A stretch of DNA of 64,000 nucleotides from Solanum dulcamara (Eukaryota > Streptophyta > Magnoliopsida > Solanales > Solanaceae). Shown piece by piece: positions 48,101-59,425 of this stretch (the stretch's first letter is position 1; each line of letters begins with the position of its first letter). The stretch covers positions 71,069,501-71,133,500 of the forward strand of contig NC_077240.1 in NCBI RefSeq assembly GCF_947179165.1. The letters are read 5' to 3'. Position numbers and translations under genes: made by a program. Under the pieces are notes generated by a model. The model had not been told where the DNA came from and searched no databases. It was given only the letters and a program-made list of their open reading frames with translations.

Positions 48101-48860
48101 CAATGGATCATTATCCTACCGATAGAGCAGTATTATCCTACAGATGAATCATCTTCATTCATCCTATCGATGGACATGCATTTATTTTGCCAAGTATCCT
48201 ATCAATGGATTATCATTCTACCGACGAAATAGTATTATCCAATAGATAGATCATCTTCATTCATCCTACCGATGGACATGCATTTATTTTGCCAAGTATC
48301 CTATCAATGGATCATCATCCTACCGATGGAGAAGCATTATCTTGCAGATGGATCATCTTTATTTGTCTTACCGATGGACATACATTTATTTTTGCCAAGT
48401 ATCCTATCAATGAATCATCATCCTATCGATGGAGAAGCATATATCCTATCAATGGATCATCATCCTACCGATAGAGCAGTATTATCTTGCAGATGGATCA
48501 TCTTAATTCGTCCTACCGATGGACATACATTTATTTTGCCAAGTATCCTATAGATGGATCATCATCCTATCGATGGAGAAACATATATCCTACCAATAGA
48601 TCATCATCCTACTTATGGAGTAGCAATATGCTACTAATGGATAATATCTTTTCGATGGAACATCATTTTTATTTGTCCTACCGATGGATATGCATTTGTT
48701 TTGCCAAATATCCTACTAATGAATCATCATCCTACCAATAGAACAACATATATCCTACCAATGGATCATCATCCTATCGATAGAGCAGTGTATATCCTAC
48801 CAATGGATCATCATCCTATATATGAAGCAATATTATCCTACTAATGGATCAATGAAGATT
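48101..48860 (+). repeat. Second tandem array, about 102-bp units with 42-bp short units
   Basis: 'caatggatcat'-type starts occur at 48101, 48203, 48305 and 48408 (period 102-103 bp), then after 42 bp at 48450, then about 48551 and 48593. The unit is itself built from a 'cctaccgatggatcatcatc'-like 20-bp core plus 'catttattttgccaagtatc'. The later part is dominated by the shorter form. It is unrelated in sequence to the 89-bp array next to it. Confidence 0.88.
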
Positions 48861-49288
48861 TTCAACATGCAAAGAGGATGAGAGAAAGTATCGCAAGAGA
48901 TACCAGTTTTTTAGTTTTGTTTCTACTAATCAACTTTATCTTAGTTTTGTCGAGAGCAACCAAGAGAATGAGTTCTCAAACAAACTACATGTGCGAACGA
49001 TATCAAAGAGGATGTAGAACAATGTGAAACCTTTTCTTAGCAGCGAACTGGAACATAGTCCGAAGAGGAATATCAAACTCATAGGACACGAGCTGAGAAA
49101 CGATTTCCACCATAATAAACCACACTCCTATCGGAAGGTGTGTGAGTATTTCGGGGTTCATCCATAATTTCCAAAGTCCGTACCAAAATCTCTTTTAGAA
49201 AGATGAAGATGTGGTTGGTCAAAATTGAATTCGTCAATTTTCTTTGCACATGATCTCTTTCATCGACCCTATCCAAAGAAAGGGATAT
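48861..49288 (+). other. E1 3' tail and polypurine tract
   Basis: Non-coding. It ends with 'ccaaagaaagggatat' (49273-49288), a purine run immediately before the TGTTGATACCC start of the LTR, as expected for plus-strand priming. Confidence 0.65.
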
Positions 49289-49628
49289 TGTTGATACCCA
49301 ATTTTGACCCTCTACAACCTAAATTAATTATCGAGATTCTACAAATTCAAACAATCTGAAGTTATTCTTTTTTTTAAAAAAAAAATAAATAATATTTTTC
49401 AGTCATTTTAAAGTAATTTCATCATTTTTTATAATTTTTGAATGATATTTAATTATGTATAATTATTAGCTTTTATAAGTATTCAAAAAAAATTAAATTA
49501 ATTATTTCGTAAATTGATAGCTTATATTTTTGAATTATTTCACTAAGCTTATATTTTTGAATTATTTCACCAATTTTTACCCTCTACAACGTAATTTTTT
49601 ACAAAAAAATAATAACACCATAATAATA

Positions 49629-49663
49629 AAATATATATATATATATATATATAAAAATAAATA

Positions 49664-49700
<37 letters not shown>
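49629..49700 (+). repeat. (TA)n and (AAT)n microsatellites
   Basis: A run of about 12 TA repeats at 49629-49652 is followed by about 13 'aat/ata' trinucleotides to 49698. Confidence 0.9.
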
Positions 49701-51794
49701 CGAAATATACATATATGGTATCATCGTTTTAAATTAATTTCTTTCTGAATATAATATATTTTATTATTTATTCAAAAAATTTGCCTCAAAAGATTTTTAT
49801 TTTTTTAAAATAAATAGGTTTGTTAATTAGTGTGATTTAATTGATAGAATCATATTTCAAGTTAATTTATTTAAACTGGAGTTAATTACTTACTTTGTCA
49901 AAATGAGAGGTTTGTTAATTAATTAATGCATACTCTTCTTATTTTAATTCTAGACTTCTTCAATTTTAATTAAATTAAAATAATTGGCTTTTATAAAACC
50001 ATGCATATTTTCAAGTGTGTTTTAAATAATTTTTCATCTTCATAACATATGCATTTTTTGGTTATATAGTTATCTCTTAGTAATATTTAAATTTGAATTA
50101 TAAAAAAAAATTATTATTTACCATAATTAATTATTTTATAAATTAATAATTAGTTACAATGAGGTTAATCATTTTACTTTTGTTAAAATTAAGAAGATCG
50201 TAAATTAATTCGTCTAATTTGATAACCAATTCACTAATTAATTTTACGTTTTCATTTCTTCCCCTAAATAACACATAATTAATTTTATATTAATAAACTT
50301 TTAATTCTTCCATTAATACTACAACATGCAAATAATATATATAAACCTTCCCCCAATTTTCACATCATATTCTATCTATACACTACGCATAAACTAATTT
50401 ACACATTACTATACTAAAATCATTAAATAGTTTCTTAAATTTCTACACTTTATAAATTTACTTTTATTTTTTCAATAAAAAATATACCCCACACATGCCA
50501 CCCATATTCCAACACTATTACTATACTAATATATATGTCCCTTTCTATAAAACAATAATATATATATAAAAAATAAAATAAAATAATAATATGTTCATAC
50601 CCAAATATTATATATAATAAATATTGTATGTACAGTACTGCATGGAAAGTTGTAGACATTCGTATTGGACCATTCAAAGTGGGCACTTTCCGCAAGATAA
50701 ATGATTCTCGGCTCATGTGTGTTAATATATATATATACGCATATATTCATCTACTATATCCCAAATAATACTATATTAACATAATCATTACATTCATTTG
50801 TTATACTAAAATATAAAATATAAGCCTATGCATGCATCTATCTAATTCCTAAACTAACCAGCATTCTACATTTTCCCTTATAACATCACAAGAATATATA
50901 CACCATTTTCAACATTATATAACACCTAGCTACAGCACATGCCTATCACCTTTGCCCCAAAATCCTAAAATTTCCCTACTTTATTTCAATACTCTATGCG
51001 CATGCATTCTCCCCACATATTGTTAATAATTTATCATCACCATTCCCCTAACCCTATCTAATAATAATAACAAACAAATAAAAAATGAAAAGTGTGTCCC
51101 CTCTTCCTTTTTTAGAAATATATATATATATGTATGTATATTATTAATTAACTATTCTATCAGCCTTTGTCCCCTCCCCTTGACCCACGCATGCCGATGC
51201 CACCTCCAATTTTCCTTCTCAAAAAATGTATATTGTTTATTTATTTCCATGCGCGTGCCCCTATATTCCCCTATAATAAATTTTTTTTCAATATGTCCAT
51301 CCTTACATATATATATATATATATATAACATTCACCATTCTAATTTTTGGGGGTAGAGATAGACAGGGTACTCACTCTAAATTCAAAAGGAAGAACACGA
51401 ACACAGACAGAATAGGGAAGAACACTAAAAAAAAAATCTTACACTCTCATTTTAAGTATCTTCTTGTAAAAGAATTTTTGAATTTTCTCTCAATTTGAAC
51501 TCGATTTTACTTGAAAAACGAGGGTATATTCTTGATCAAAGCATTTCCGTTCACTGCCCAGCAACAGGTAATATTTACTCCGTTCTTCTTTTATTTTTCA
51601 TTGTTATTATTATAAAAGGTTATCCTAAATTATTATCTTGCTAATTTCGTCATTATTTTTCTTGTTTGCATGAACATTCCTGGAGCAAAAATGGAGTCTT
51701 GATCTGAGACTCGATATAATCATCCTATCCTCACATGGAGTCGATATCCTAGATCTTTTAAAATAGCAAACGAATAAGATTGTCATATTCAGTG

Positions 51795-52721
51795 TCAATC
51801 CGGGCTGCTTATATTTTTCAGCATTTATTATTATTGTTATTATTATTCTTATTATCAGTGTCTTTTTATTTGATGTCGTTATTATTGTTATTTTAATTAT
51901 TAGTATATTTTATTTTCTGTTATTACTATTATTATTATTATTTTCGCTGTCAATATTATTAATAGAAGTAGTAGTATGTTTATTTTTCTGTTAGTATTAC
52001 TATTATTATTATTAATATTATTATTATTAATATTATTATTTTCGTTATTCATATTAATATTATTATTTTCATTATTAATATTATTAAGAGAAGCAGTAGT
52101 ATGTTTATTTTTCTGTTAGTATTACTATTATTATTATTAATATTATTATTGTTATTGTTATTATTATTTTCGTTATTATTATTATTAGTAGTAGTAGTAG
52201 TAGTATATATTTTTATTATTACCGTTTTTATTATTATTATTAGTAGTAGTAGTATTTTATTTACTGTTAGCATTATTATTATTATTATTATTAGTTTATT
52301 ACTATCATTAATATTTTCGTAATTATTATTATCATTATTATTAGTACGTTTTGTTTACTGCTATTATTAATAATGTTACTATTATTATTATTGTGTTATT
52401 ATTAGTATTGTTATTTTCGTTATTAATGTTATTAGTAGTTATAATTATATTTTTTATTTTTTTTACTGTTAGTATTATTATTATTATTATTATTATCATC
52501 ATTATTATTAGTATATTTTATTATCATTATTATTAGTAGTAGTAGTAGTAGTAGCATATATATTTTTATTTTACTGTTTTATTATTAATATTATTATTAT
52601 ATTTTATTTCTATTATTATTGTTATTATTATATTTTATTATTATTATTATTATTATCATTGTTATTTTTATGGCTATTATTATTATTATTGTTATTATTT
52701 TTATGGTATTATTGTTATAAT

Positions 52722-52778
<57 letters not shown>

Positions 52779-53090
52779 CGTTATTATTATTATCATCATT
52801 ATCGTATTTATTATTGTTGTTGTTGTTATTTACTATCATTATTTTTATTATTATTTATCATATTATTATTATTATTATTGTTATTATTATCATTGTTGTA
52901 TTCATTATTATTGTTGTTGTTATTTACTGTTATTATTATTATTATTATTATTATTTATGATATTATATTTATTATTTATCATATTATTATTATTTATCTT
53001 ATTATTATTATTATATATATTATTGTTTTACTACCGTTATTATTATTATTATACTTTATTATTATTATTATTATTATCATTACATGTTAA
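51795..53090 (+). repeat. 1.3-kb ATT/TTA-type microsatellite
   Basis: Dominated by 'ttattattattg/c' trinucleotide repeats with interruptions by 'agtagtagtag' and 'gttgttgtt'. Longer duplicated modules are visible, e.g. 'gtagtatgtttatttttctg' at about 51969 and 52095, so amplification also happened in blocks above 100 bp. All frames here (poly-Leu/Ile, poly-Asn on the other strand) are artefacts. Confidence 0.93.
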
Positions 53091-53657
53091 ATTTGCTTTT
53101 ATAATGTGAATATGTTCTCACTAATGCAATAGCTAACATTATATAGATATTTAGATTTGTGAACTTTTAATTAAAATGGGTCGTCATAATAAAAGAAACC
53201 TATATTTTTTTTAAGGCTAAATTATTAGTAAAAAAGAAATACCGCATTTAAATACGCACTTATTTCATGCAATAAGCAATATTTGCCTAATAATTTCAAG
53301 TTCAAAAAAAAATAATCTTTTTCCATGTAATTACTAAGCTTCATTTTCAAAACTTTTGAACAACTTTTTTATAGTTTTAATCTAAACCTAAGTTTGGCCG
53401 GTAATCATTTTTGACGAATCTTGAAGGATGCCTAACCCCTTCCCTTTAGGATAACTAGAACCCTTATCTAGAATCTCATAAGCTAAGTAGACCACTAATC
53501 GAAAATCATTTTTTAGCATTAAATAAGTTAATTATTTAGGTATCCTAATTTACCTTAAAAATAATTAGGTGGCGACTCCTTAAAATTAAATAATTTAGGA
53601 ATCATCAGTATATGGTGTACACCGTTTGACCTCGAGTTAAAATGGGGTATAACAGCT

Positions 53658-53675
53658 TGGCGACTCCGCTGGGGA
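53658..53675 (+). promoter_or_regulatory. Primer-binding site of E2 (Arg tRNA type)
   Basis: TGGCGACTCCGCTGGGGA three bases after the LTR end is the primer site characteristic of plant Tat/Ogre elements (complement of an arginine tRNA 3' end). Confidence 0.85.
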
Positions 53676-54325
53676 CATACAGGTTCTAAACCATAACAGA
53701 CTTAGGTTAATAATTTGAATTTCTTTATATTTTAGTTTTTCTTTTTTTTAATTGTTTGATGATTTATGTTATGATTATTTATTTGCTATTGCTTTATATT
53801 AATGTATGTTTGCAATTATTTTGTTGCTTTATATATTTGAATATTTGTTACTGCTTTATATAAACTGTCATTCCGTTCATACTTTCTCCAATTCTGGAAA
53901 ATTGACACTATCACACGTACACGTGAGGTGTGTTTTGCGCACCCACAAAGTTTTTTCAAAAATCCCAAATTTAGGAGAGTTGGCGTATGCGCGGGGTGTC
54001 CGGATCTTTCTCCGTGTGGCCGCGTAGCCTTCTCACTCGAGTTGTCCACTCGGGAACCTTTTGTCTAGTAAGCCAAATCTTAGAAAAAAACATAAGTTAG
54101 AGCTGTGCTTTCCTTCGAACTAAGTCATGCATGCATACGCCTTAGGTGGATTGACCCAAGGTGTCAATTCCACATTTAAGAAACCACCCATACGTCGACG
54201 GGTTTCATGACCCAACGACCAATAAGCATATTTTATGGAACGTGATAATGATAGACTGATCCAAGCCAATTTTGACATAATGAGTTTGGAAAATGTGTCC
54301 TCATTTTATTAATTTGTATTGTAGG
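53676..54325 (+). other. E2 untranslated leader
   Basis: About 650 bp without coding capacity. 'atttgtattgtag' at 54311-54323, right before the ORF1 ATG, could be an intron acceptor. The GC-rich segment 53930-54060 (cacgtacacgtgaggtg, gcgcggggtgtc) stands out from the AT-rich surroundings. Confidence 0.5.
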
Positions 54326-55701
54326 ATGGATTCAACTCCCCAAATACCCAAAATTAGGATGGTCGAGGGTGTCCCGTACAAATTGAAGAAATTGTGGGGA
54401 AATTTTAGCCCTATCGAGAAATCAGCAATTACGAAAAAATTGGGCTTCCTCCCTATGCTATTCAAGGTCTCCCCGGATAATCATGTGGTTAGCGCATAAC
54501 TTCCATTTTGGGATCCAGATCGTGTTGTGTTCGCATTCAAAGACTTTGAGTTAACACCCACATTGGAGGAAATCTACTATTTCACTAGTTTGAAGTATCG
54601 AGGAAGAAGTCAAATTATCCCACACGGTCAATCAGGGAAGAAATTTCTTCGATACTTAGGATTGAAAAACACTAGGAAACTAGGGTGTTTCAAACACAAT
54701 TGGGTTTCCTTGGATTACTTATATGGGCGGTATGGATGTTCGGACAGTTACAAGTTATTCAGAAAAGAATTCTCTTGCACCTCTACCCATTGGCAAGCTA
54801 ACCGTCCTATTGCATTTGTTGTGGCTTTACTGGAACCTTGGTATTTCCACAAGAATATGGGAAGATTAGCACTTGTATATGTTATGTGGCTAAAGCACTT
54901 TTCAAAGGAGTCGATGGAAAGGAAATCACTTTGGTTCCTATGATTTTGGCTGAAATACTTCGAGCCCTTGGAAAGTGTAAGAGAGGAGAAACAAGTTTCT
55001 TTGAAGGTTGCAATCTTCTTTTGCAAATGTGGGCGATGGAACATTTTTACCAATGTGATGACATGGTAGACATATGTTTTAGTAATACAAGTCATATTAA
55101 CAGTTTTTATGATAGGATGAAAAAGTTTGTGTCTCCAGTTGGTACTAATGATTGGTACGAATTCTTGATTTCTCGCACTAGTGACCAAATTCAATGGAAA
55201 TACCCACTACTCTCATGTCCTATTGCATTCATAAGGTGTAGAGGATTTTACTACATCGAGCTCATTGGATTGGAAGGTCTCTAACCATATGCCCCAATAT
55301 GCGTGCTTCAACAGTTCGGTCAAGCACAAATGATTCCTCTACAAGCAAATATGAAATCTTCTGAAATTTCCTTCGAATCAGACTTTAAAGTCCCTAGAGT
55401 TGATAAGATTCTTCATGAATGGGATAATATCATCACGCTAGAGATAGGAGATGGACCAGCAAGAAGAACTCCAGAATATCAGGCATGGCTTCGAGAAGAT
55501 CGCAATAGCATAAGCCCGGAAGGTAAACAAGGCTTTGAGGATATTAGGACGATGATTTGGATACGACACTATCATCTTGGAACCAAAATAGTTACACCAG
55601 AAATGTGGGCTCAAATGGTGAATATAATACAGATTCTGGATAATGCGAGAGCAGGATCTAACAGTGTTGGAGCATCATCTTTATCTACTTCACCATTTTG
55701 A
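54326..55701 (+). pseudogene. E2 ORF1, lineage-specific protein upstream of gag (DUF7745-like)
   Basis: The start MDSTPQIPKIRMVEGVPYKL is preferred over the upstream ATG at 54293. The frame has a stop at 54497, resumes to about 54840, shifts by one base into the frame that reads to 55284 (stop) and ends at 55701: roughly 458 codons in all. Readable blocks are KLWGNFSPIEKSAITKKLGF, FKDFELTPTLEEIYYFTSLK, SLDYLYGRYGC, ILAEILRALGKCKRGETSFF, EGCNLLLQMWAMEHFYQCDD and KVPRVDKILHEWDNI. The pattern is that of the ORF found before gag in plant Ogre-like elements; I recall the name DUF7745. Its function is not known. Two stops and one frameshift inactivate it. Confidence 0.75.
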
Positions 55702-55975
55702 TTAAGAGCAAGAATTAGGCTAAGTCTTTGTTTCCATTTTTTGTCATCTTTCCATGTATTTTGTTGATTATTGTACCCTTTATTGTTGTTTAATGAAAAT
55801 TGGATTTTTTTTGTCTTCCAAACTCAAATTATCTCAAGTTAATGGCTTGGATCAACCTATCATAAATCTAGTTATTTGGCATTTAGGTCCACCTTTGGCA
55901 TAAAAGAGGTCCCATGCATATTAGGTCGCGTTTGTACTATTAATTTCTCTTCTTACTATGTAATTTATTTGCTAT

Positions 55976-57757
55976 GTGGTACATGTTCCCTTATTTGCCA
56001 ACATTATTTGCCTAATTGATTATTCGATTTATACTAATATATTTCTTTTCTTTTTGTTTTACAGAGGTTTCTTTTTCCTTTCTAATTTATTTCCCCAAAG
56101 GTTGATTCGTGTTGACTGCGAACTGGCGGATCATCCATACTTCACTAGATCAAAAGGCCGATCACCCGCCGATATGACTGGTTCAAGTGCATCCGATCAA
56201 GATGGTTTAGGACTTGTCACTATCCCAAGAGATGAACCTGAGGCTTCAGAAGGAAGGGATCCTATTTCTTATAATGAACATATTGCTAACCTGATGCAAC
56301 AAATGGCCAATATGCAAAGAGAGATCGATCGACTTCGAAACCTTACCAATTTGTCCATTAGCCTAAATACACCACTTCCCGAACATGGGGCAGATGCAAC
56401 TATTCCACCTGTTGACTCTCCCTCGCCTCAAGACTTCCTTCCAAATCCTTCCCCTTTCAAAACCAATATGACTGCTCCTAAACAACCCGTCAACCAACCA
56501 CAAGTCAATTTCGCAAACATCAACTCACAACAAACCAATCCACTACCTTTCACTACCCCTTATGTTTCCCAAACTCCAGTCCTCCAAACTACACTTACCC
56601 AAGCTCCACTCACTGAAACTAACCCACTTACCCAAAAAAAACCACTCACCCAAACCAACCCGCTCATCCAAAAATATCAAACGATCCAACATATACCTGT
56701 GACACATACTACAACTCCTAACATGCAATATGTGCCACAAGTATACGTAACAGAAGCTCAACCTTTCGTTACTCCAATATCAACCATGCCAAAAGTCGAT
56801 CCATATGAGGAGATGGAGAGAAAGGCCAGATCAAAAACAAATGAAAGTGTAGCTAGGGAGATTCGTAATTTGAAAGAAGCGTTCAAAAGTATCCAACTTC
56901 ACAAGGAGTGCGAAGGGTTTGAGTATGAGGATTTATGTGTTCATCCTGATGTCGAGTTGCCTGCAGGATATAAGGTACCAAAATTTGATGTGTTTGATGG
57001 GAAGGGAAACCCACGAGCTCATTTAAGATCGTATTGTGACAAGCTAGTTGGAGTGGGGAAAGATGAGGCTATTAGAATGAAATTATTCATAAGGAGTTTG
57101 ACAGGAGAAGCACTGGATTGGTATACAAGTCAAGATCCGAAGAAATGGCATAGTTGGAGTATCATGGCACAAGATTTCATGGATAGGTTCAAGTTCAACA
57201 CTGAGGCCATACCAGATAGATTCTATTTGATGAAATTAGAAAAAAAGTCGACGGAATCTTTTAGAGAATATGCCATGAGATGGAGAGCAGATGCTGCAAA
57301 AGTTCAACCTCCGATGACAGAAAGTGAGATGACCTCCTTTTTTATACAATCTCAAAAAGATGCAACGTATTATGAAAAGATGATAAGCATGGTAGGACAA
57401 AAGTTCTTTGAAGTGGTAAGGATGGGAGAATTCATTGAAGAAGGTATTAAAACTGGGAGAATCACTAATTTGGCAGCCTTGCAAGCAACAAGTAAAGCAA
57501 TTCAGTCAGATTCAATTGGAGGAGCCTTTAAGAAGAAGAAGGACGGAGTGTCCGCTGTCATGACCATCCAGGAACGTAAGCCAAACCAAATGTTAACATA
57601 CCAAAACCCTTTACCCCAACTTTCATACCATAGTCAGTATACCCAAGTCCCTCAACCATATTACCAACCTTCTGTCGCCCCTTATCCAGTTTACACTACT
57701 CAGCCAGTATATTATCCATCTAGAGCGCCCACTTATCCAAATCCCTCACAATGCTGA
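55976..57757 (+). CDS. E2 Gag (stop after 593 codons)
   Basis: The open frame starts 55976, but 'tttttgttttacag' at 56051-56064 looks like a splice acceptor and MTGSSASDQDGLGLVTIPRD at 56174 is a plausible alternative start. Residues about 95-120 form a short coiled coil (IANLMQQMANMQREIDRLRN). 130-290 is Pro/Thr/Gln-rich with 'LTQTNPL'-type repeats. The retrotransposon gag domain lies at about 345-440 (PRAHLRSYCDK, KLFIRSLTGEALDWYTSQDP, SFREYAMRWRADAAKVQPPM). Capsid precursor of virus-like particles. The TGA at 57755 follows a TGC; a C-to-T change of CGA would explain it, so the protein probably once continued into the zinc finger and protease. Confidence 0.82.
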   Translation: MVHVPLFANIICLIDYSIYTNIFLFFLFYRGFFFLSNLFPQRLIRVDCELADHPYFTRSKGRSPADMTGSSASDQDGLGLVTIPRDEPEASEGRDPISYNEHIANLMQQMANMQREIDRLRNLTNLSISLNTPLPEHGADATIPPVDSPSPQDFLPNPSPFKTNMTAPKQPVNQPQVNFANINSQQTNPLPFTTPYVSQTPVLQTTLTQAPLTETNPLTQKKPLTQTNPLIQKYQTIQHIPVTHTTTPNMQYVPQVYVTEAQPFVTPISTMPKVDPYEEMERKARSKTNESVAREIRNLKEAFKSIQLHKECEGFEYEDLCVHPDVELPAGYKVPKFDVFDGKGNPRAHLRSYCDKLVGVGKDEAIRMKLFIRSLTGEALDWYTSQDPKKWHSWSIMAQDFMDRFKFNTEAIPDRFYLMKLEKKSTESFREYAMRWRADAAKVQPPMTESEMTSFFIQSQKDATYYEKMISMVGQKFFEVVRMGEFIEEGIKTGRITNLAALQATSKAIQSDSIGGAFKKKKDGVSAVMTIQERKPNQMLTYQNPLPQLSYHSQYTQVPQPYYQPSVAPYPVYTTQPVYYPSRAPTYPNPSQC

Positions 57758-59377
57758 CCTACATACCCACCTCAATCCCATTATCAAACACAAATTCGCC
57801 CATCAAATCCACCAAGGCCCCGCCCAAACTTTGAAAGAAGACCACCCAAAACCTATACACCTTTAGCCGAACCTTTATCCTAACTATATAAAAGGTTGAG
57901 AACCGCAGGGATACTCTAACCAATCCAAGCACGAATTCCCAACCCCCTTCCTGGATGGTATGATAACACTAAGCATTGCGTCTATCACTCTGGAGCTGCT
58001 GGACATGACACCGAGAACTGTCTTACTCTTAAGGACAAGATTGAGGCATTAATCAAAGAAGGAGTTATTCAACTCAGAGGTGCTGCCCCCAATGTAAATA
58101 ACAATCCTCTTCCAAATCATGAGAATGTGAACATGATCACCATTGATGAAGAATGCAATTTGGAAGGGACTATTTTGCCAATTAAAGAAGAGAAGAATGT
58201 TATGGCATCTGCCTTTATTGCTCCCATTATCACAATCCAGGCGCGAGCGCTATTTGAAGTGGAAGTTTTGGTTCCTAAACCTAAGATTACGGTTTTGGTT
58301 GCTCAATCAACTCATTTTGATACTAAAGCAGTTCCCTGGAGTTACTCAACTGACACAAAGGACAAAGGGAAAGGAAAGGTAGTTGTAGAAGCTGCTGCTT
58401 CCAGAATGACAAGATCGGGGCGATGTTATGCCCCTGAAGGTGTTGCACGAATCGTACCGAATAAGGAAGTTAACCAAAAGAAAGTTGTGACAGAAGCTGA
58501 AATAGAGGATTTTTGGAGGAAAATGCCAACAAAAGAATATTCTGTTGTTGAACAGTTAAAGAAGACTCCCGCCCAAATTTCCTTGATGTCATTATTGATG
58601 AGTTCTGAAACTCACAGGAGCGCTTTGGTGAAAGTTCTAAGTGAAGCTTATGTTCCGGCCAATATCACAAGTGAGAATCTTTTAGCCATGGTTGGGCAGG
58701 TTTTGGAAGCAAACAAAGTCTGTTTTCACGAAGAGGAATTACCATCTGAAGGTTTGGGACATAACAAAGCATTGAACATCACTGTCAGGTGTAGGGACAA
58801 GTTTGTTTCTAGAGTTCTGATTGACAATGGTTCAGCTGTTAACATATGTCCTTTCAAGACCCTTCGAGCTTTAGGAATTAATATCGGGAAAATTCGTGAA
58901 AGCCATGTGAGGGTTAGAGGTTTTGATGGAACACAAAGGGGAGTCATTGGCGAAATTGATTTGCCACTGCAAATTGGACCCGAGGAGTTCATGGTAGAAT
59001 TCCAAGTATTGGACATACCTGCTAGTTACAATTTATTGCTTGGGAGGCCTTGGATCCATATGGCTGGTGCGGTCCTTTCTACCCTGCACCAAAATTTGAA
59101 ATTTGTTTGGAATCACCACGAGATTATTGTTCATGGAGAAGGTAGTAATTCCATGTATCCTGGCAATTCAATCCCTATTGTTGAAAGTATGGAAGAACTG
59201 GATGGGTCTGTGTTCCATACTAAAGAGATTATGTGTGTCCATCAAACCGAAAGGGTAAAGTTGCCACGTGTGCTTATGATGGTGGCTTGGGAAATGTTGA
59301 AGAATGGTTTCATGCCTGGTCGAGGTCTTGGAGTGAACTTAGGGGGAATAGTGGAACCAATTCAATTGACGGGCTAG
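57758..59377 (+). pseudogene. E2 zinc finger, aspartic protease and G-patch-like segment
   Basis: Same frame as gag, with stops at 57755, 57881 and 57917. CVYHSGAAGHDTENC (57986-58030) is the CxxH..GH..C zinc-finger-like motif of Tat elements. The longest open part starts 58127. The protease active site is LIDNGSAVNICPF with the catalytic Asp at 58823-58825 (residue 233 of that part; D-N-G replaces D-S/T-G, usual in this lineage), followed by YNLLLGRPWIHMAGAV (the second protease block, 59029-59076). NGFMPGRGLGVNLGGIV near the end is a G-patch-like motif. The stop is TAG at 59375, after which the same frame continues with KYTFGLGYKPTPEEV. Confidence 0.82.
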
Positions 59378-59425
59378 AAATACACCTTTGGTTTAGGATA
59401 CAAGCCTACTCCTGAAGAAGTCTCA

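Larger units (their letters stand above)
40176..53654 (+). mobile_element. Element E1: non-coding Tat/Ogre-type LTR retrotransposon
   Basis: LTR (40176-42359), degraded Arg-type primer site (42364-42381), interior without any Gag or Pol homology (42382-49288), purine tract (about 49275-49285) and LTR (49289-53654). The primer site, the 'gatayacgtaggc' blocks in the interior and the LTR homology to the coding element E2 place it with Tat/Ogre elements. The coding part appears to have been lost, leaving leader and 3' UTR sequence plus tandem arrays, like a large non-autonomous derivative. Its 3' LTR is also the 5' LTR of E2. Confidence 0.75.
49289..53654 (+). repeat. Tat/Ogre LTR (4.4 kb) shared by E1 and E2
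   Basis: It starts TGTTGATACCCAATTTTG after E1's purine tract and ends GGGGTATAACA before E2's primer site. Extremely AT-rich. It contains (TA)n/(AAT)n runs at 49629-49700 and the long ATT tract at 51795-53090. 'gtggcgactcct' at 53569-53580 is an extra primer-site-like motif inside its end. Probable promoter elements such as the 'tatatatatatatata' run at 51308-51327, followed by 'ggaagaacacgaacacag', lie in the middle. No genes: the frames of 60-143 codons are microsatellite. Confidence 0.82.

Noticed and set aside
46798..48860. Regular repeats reminiscent of a CRISPR array
   Set aside because: Repeat units are contiguous without unique spacers, monomers vary throughout, and the context is a plant retrotransposon.
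52049..53090. ORFs of 60-143 codons on both strands (poly-Leu/Ile, poly-Asn)
   Set aside because: They are translations of the ATT microsatellite. There are no stops simply because the repeat lacks them, and composition is entirely low complexity.
54748..55194. 148-codon minus-strand ORF
   Set aside because: It is the antisense shadow of E2 ORF1, which has recognisable lineage-specific blocks on the plus strand.
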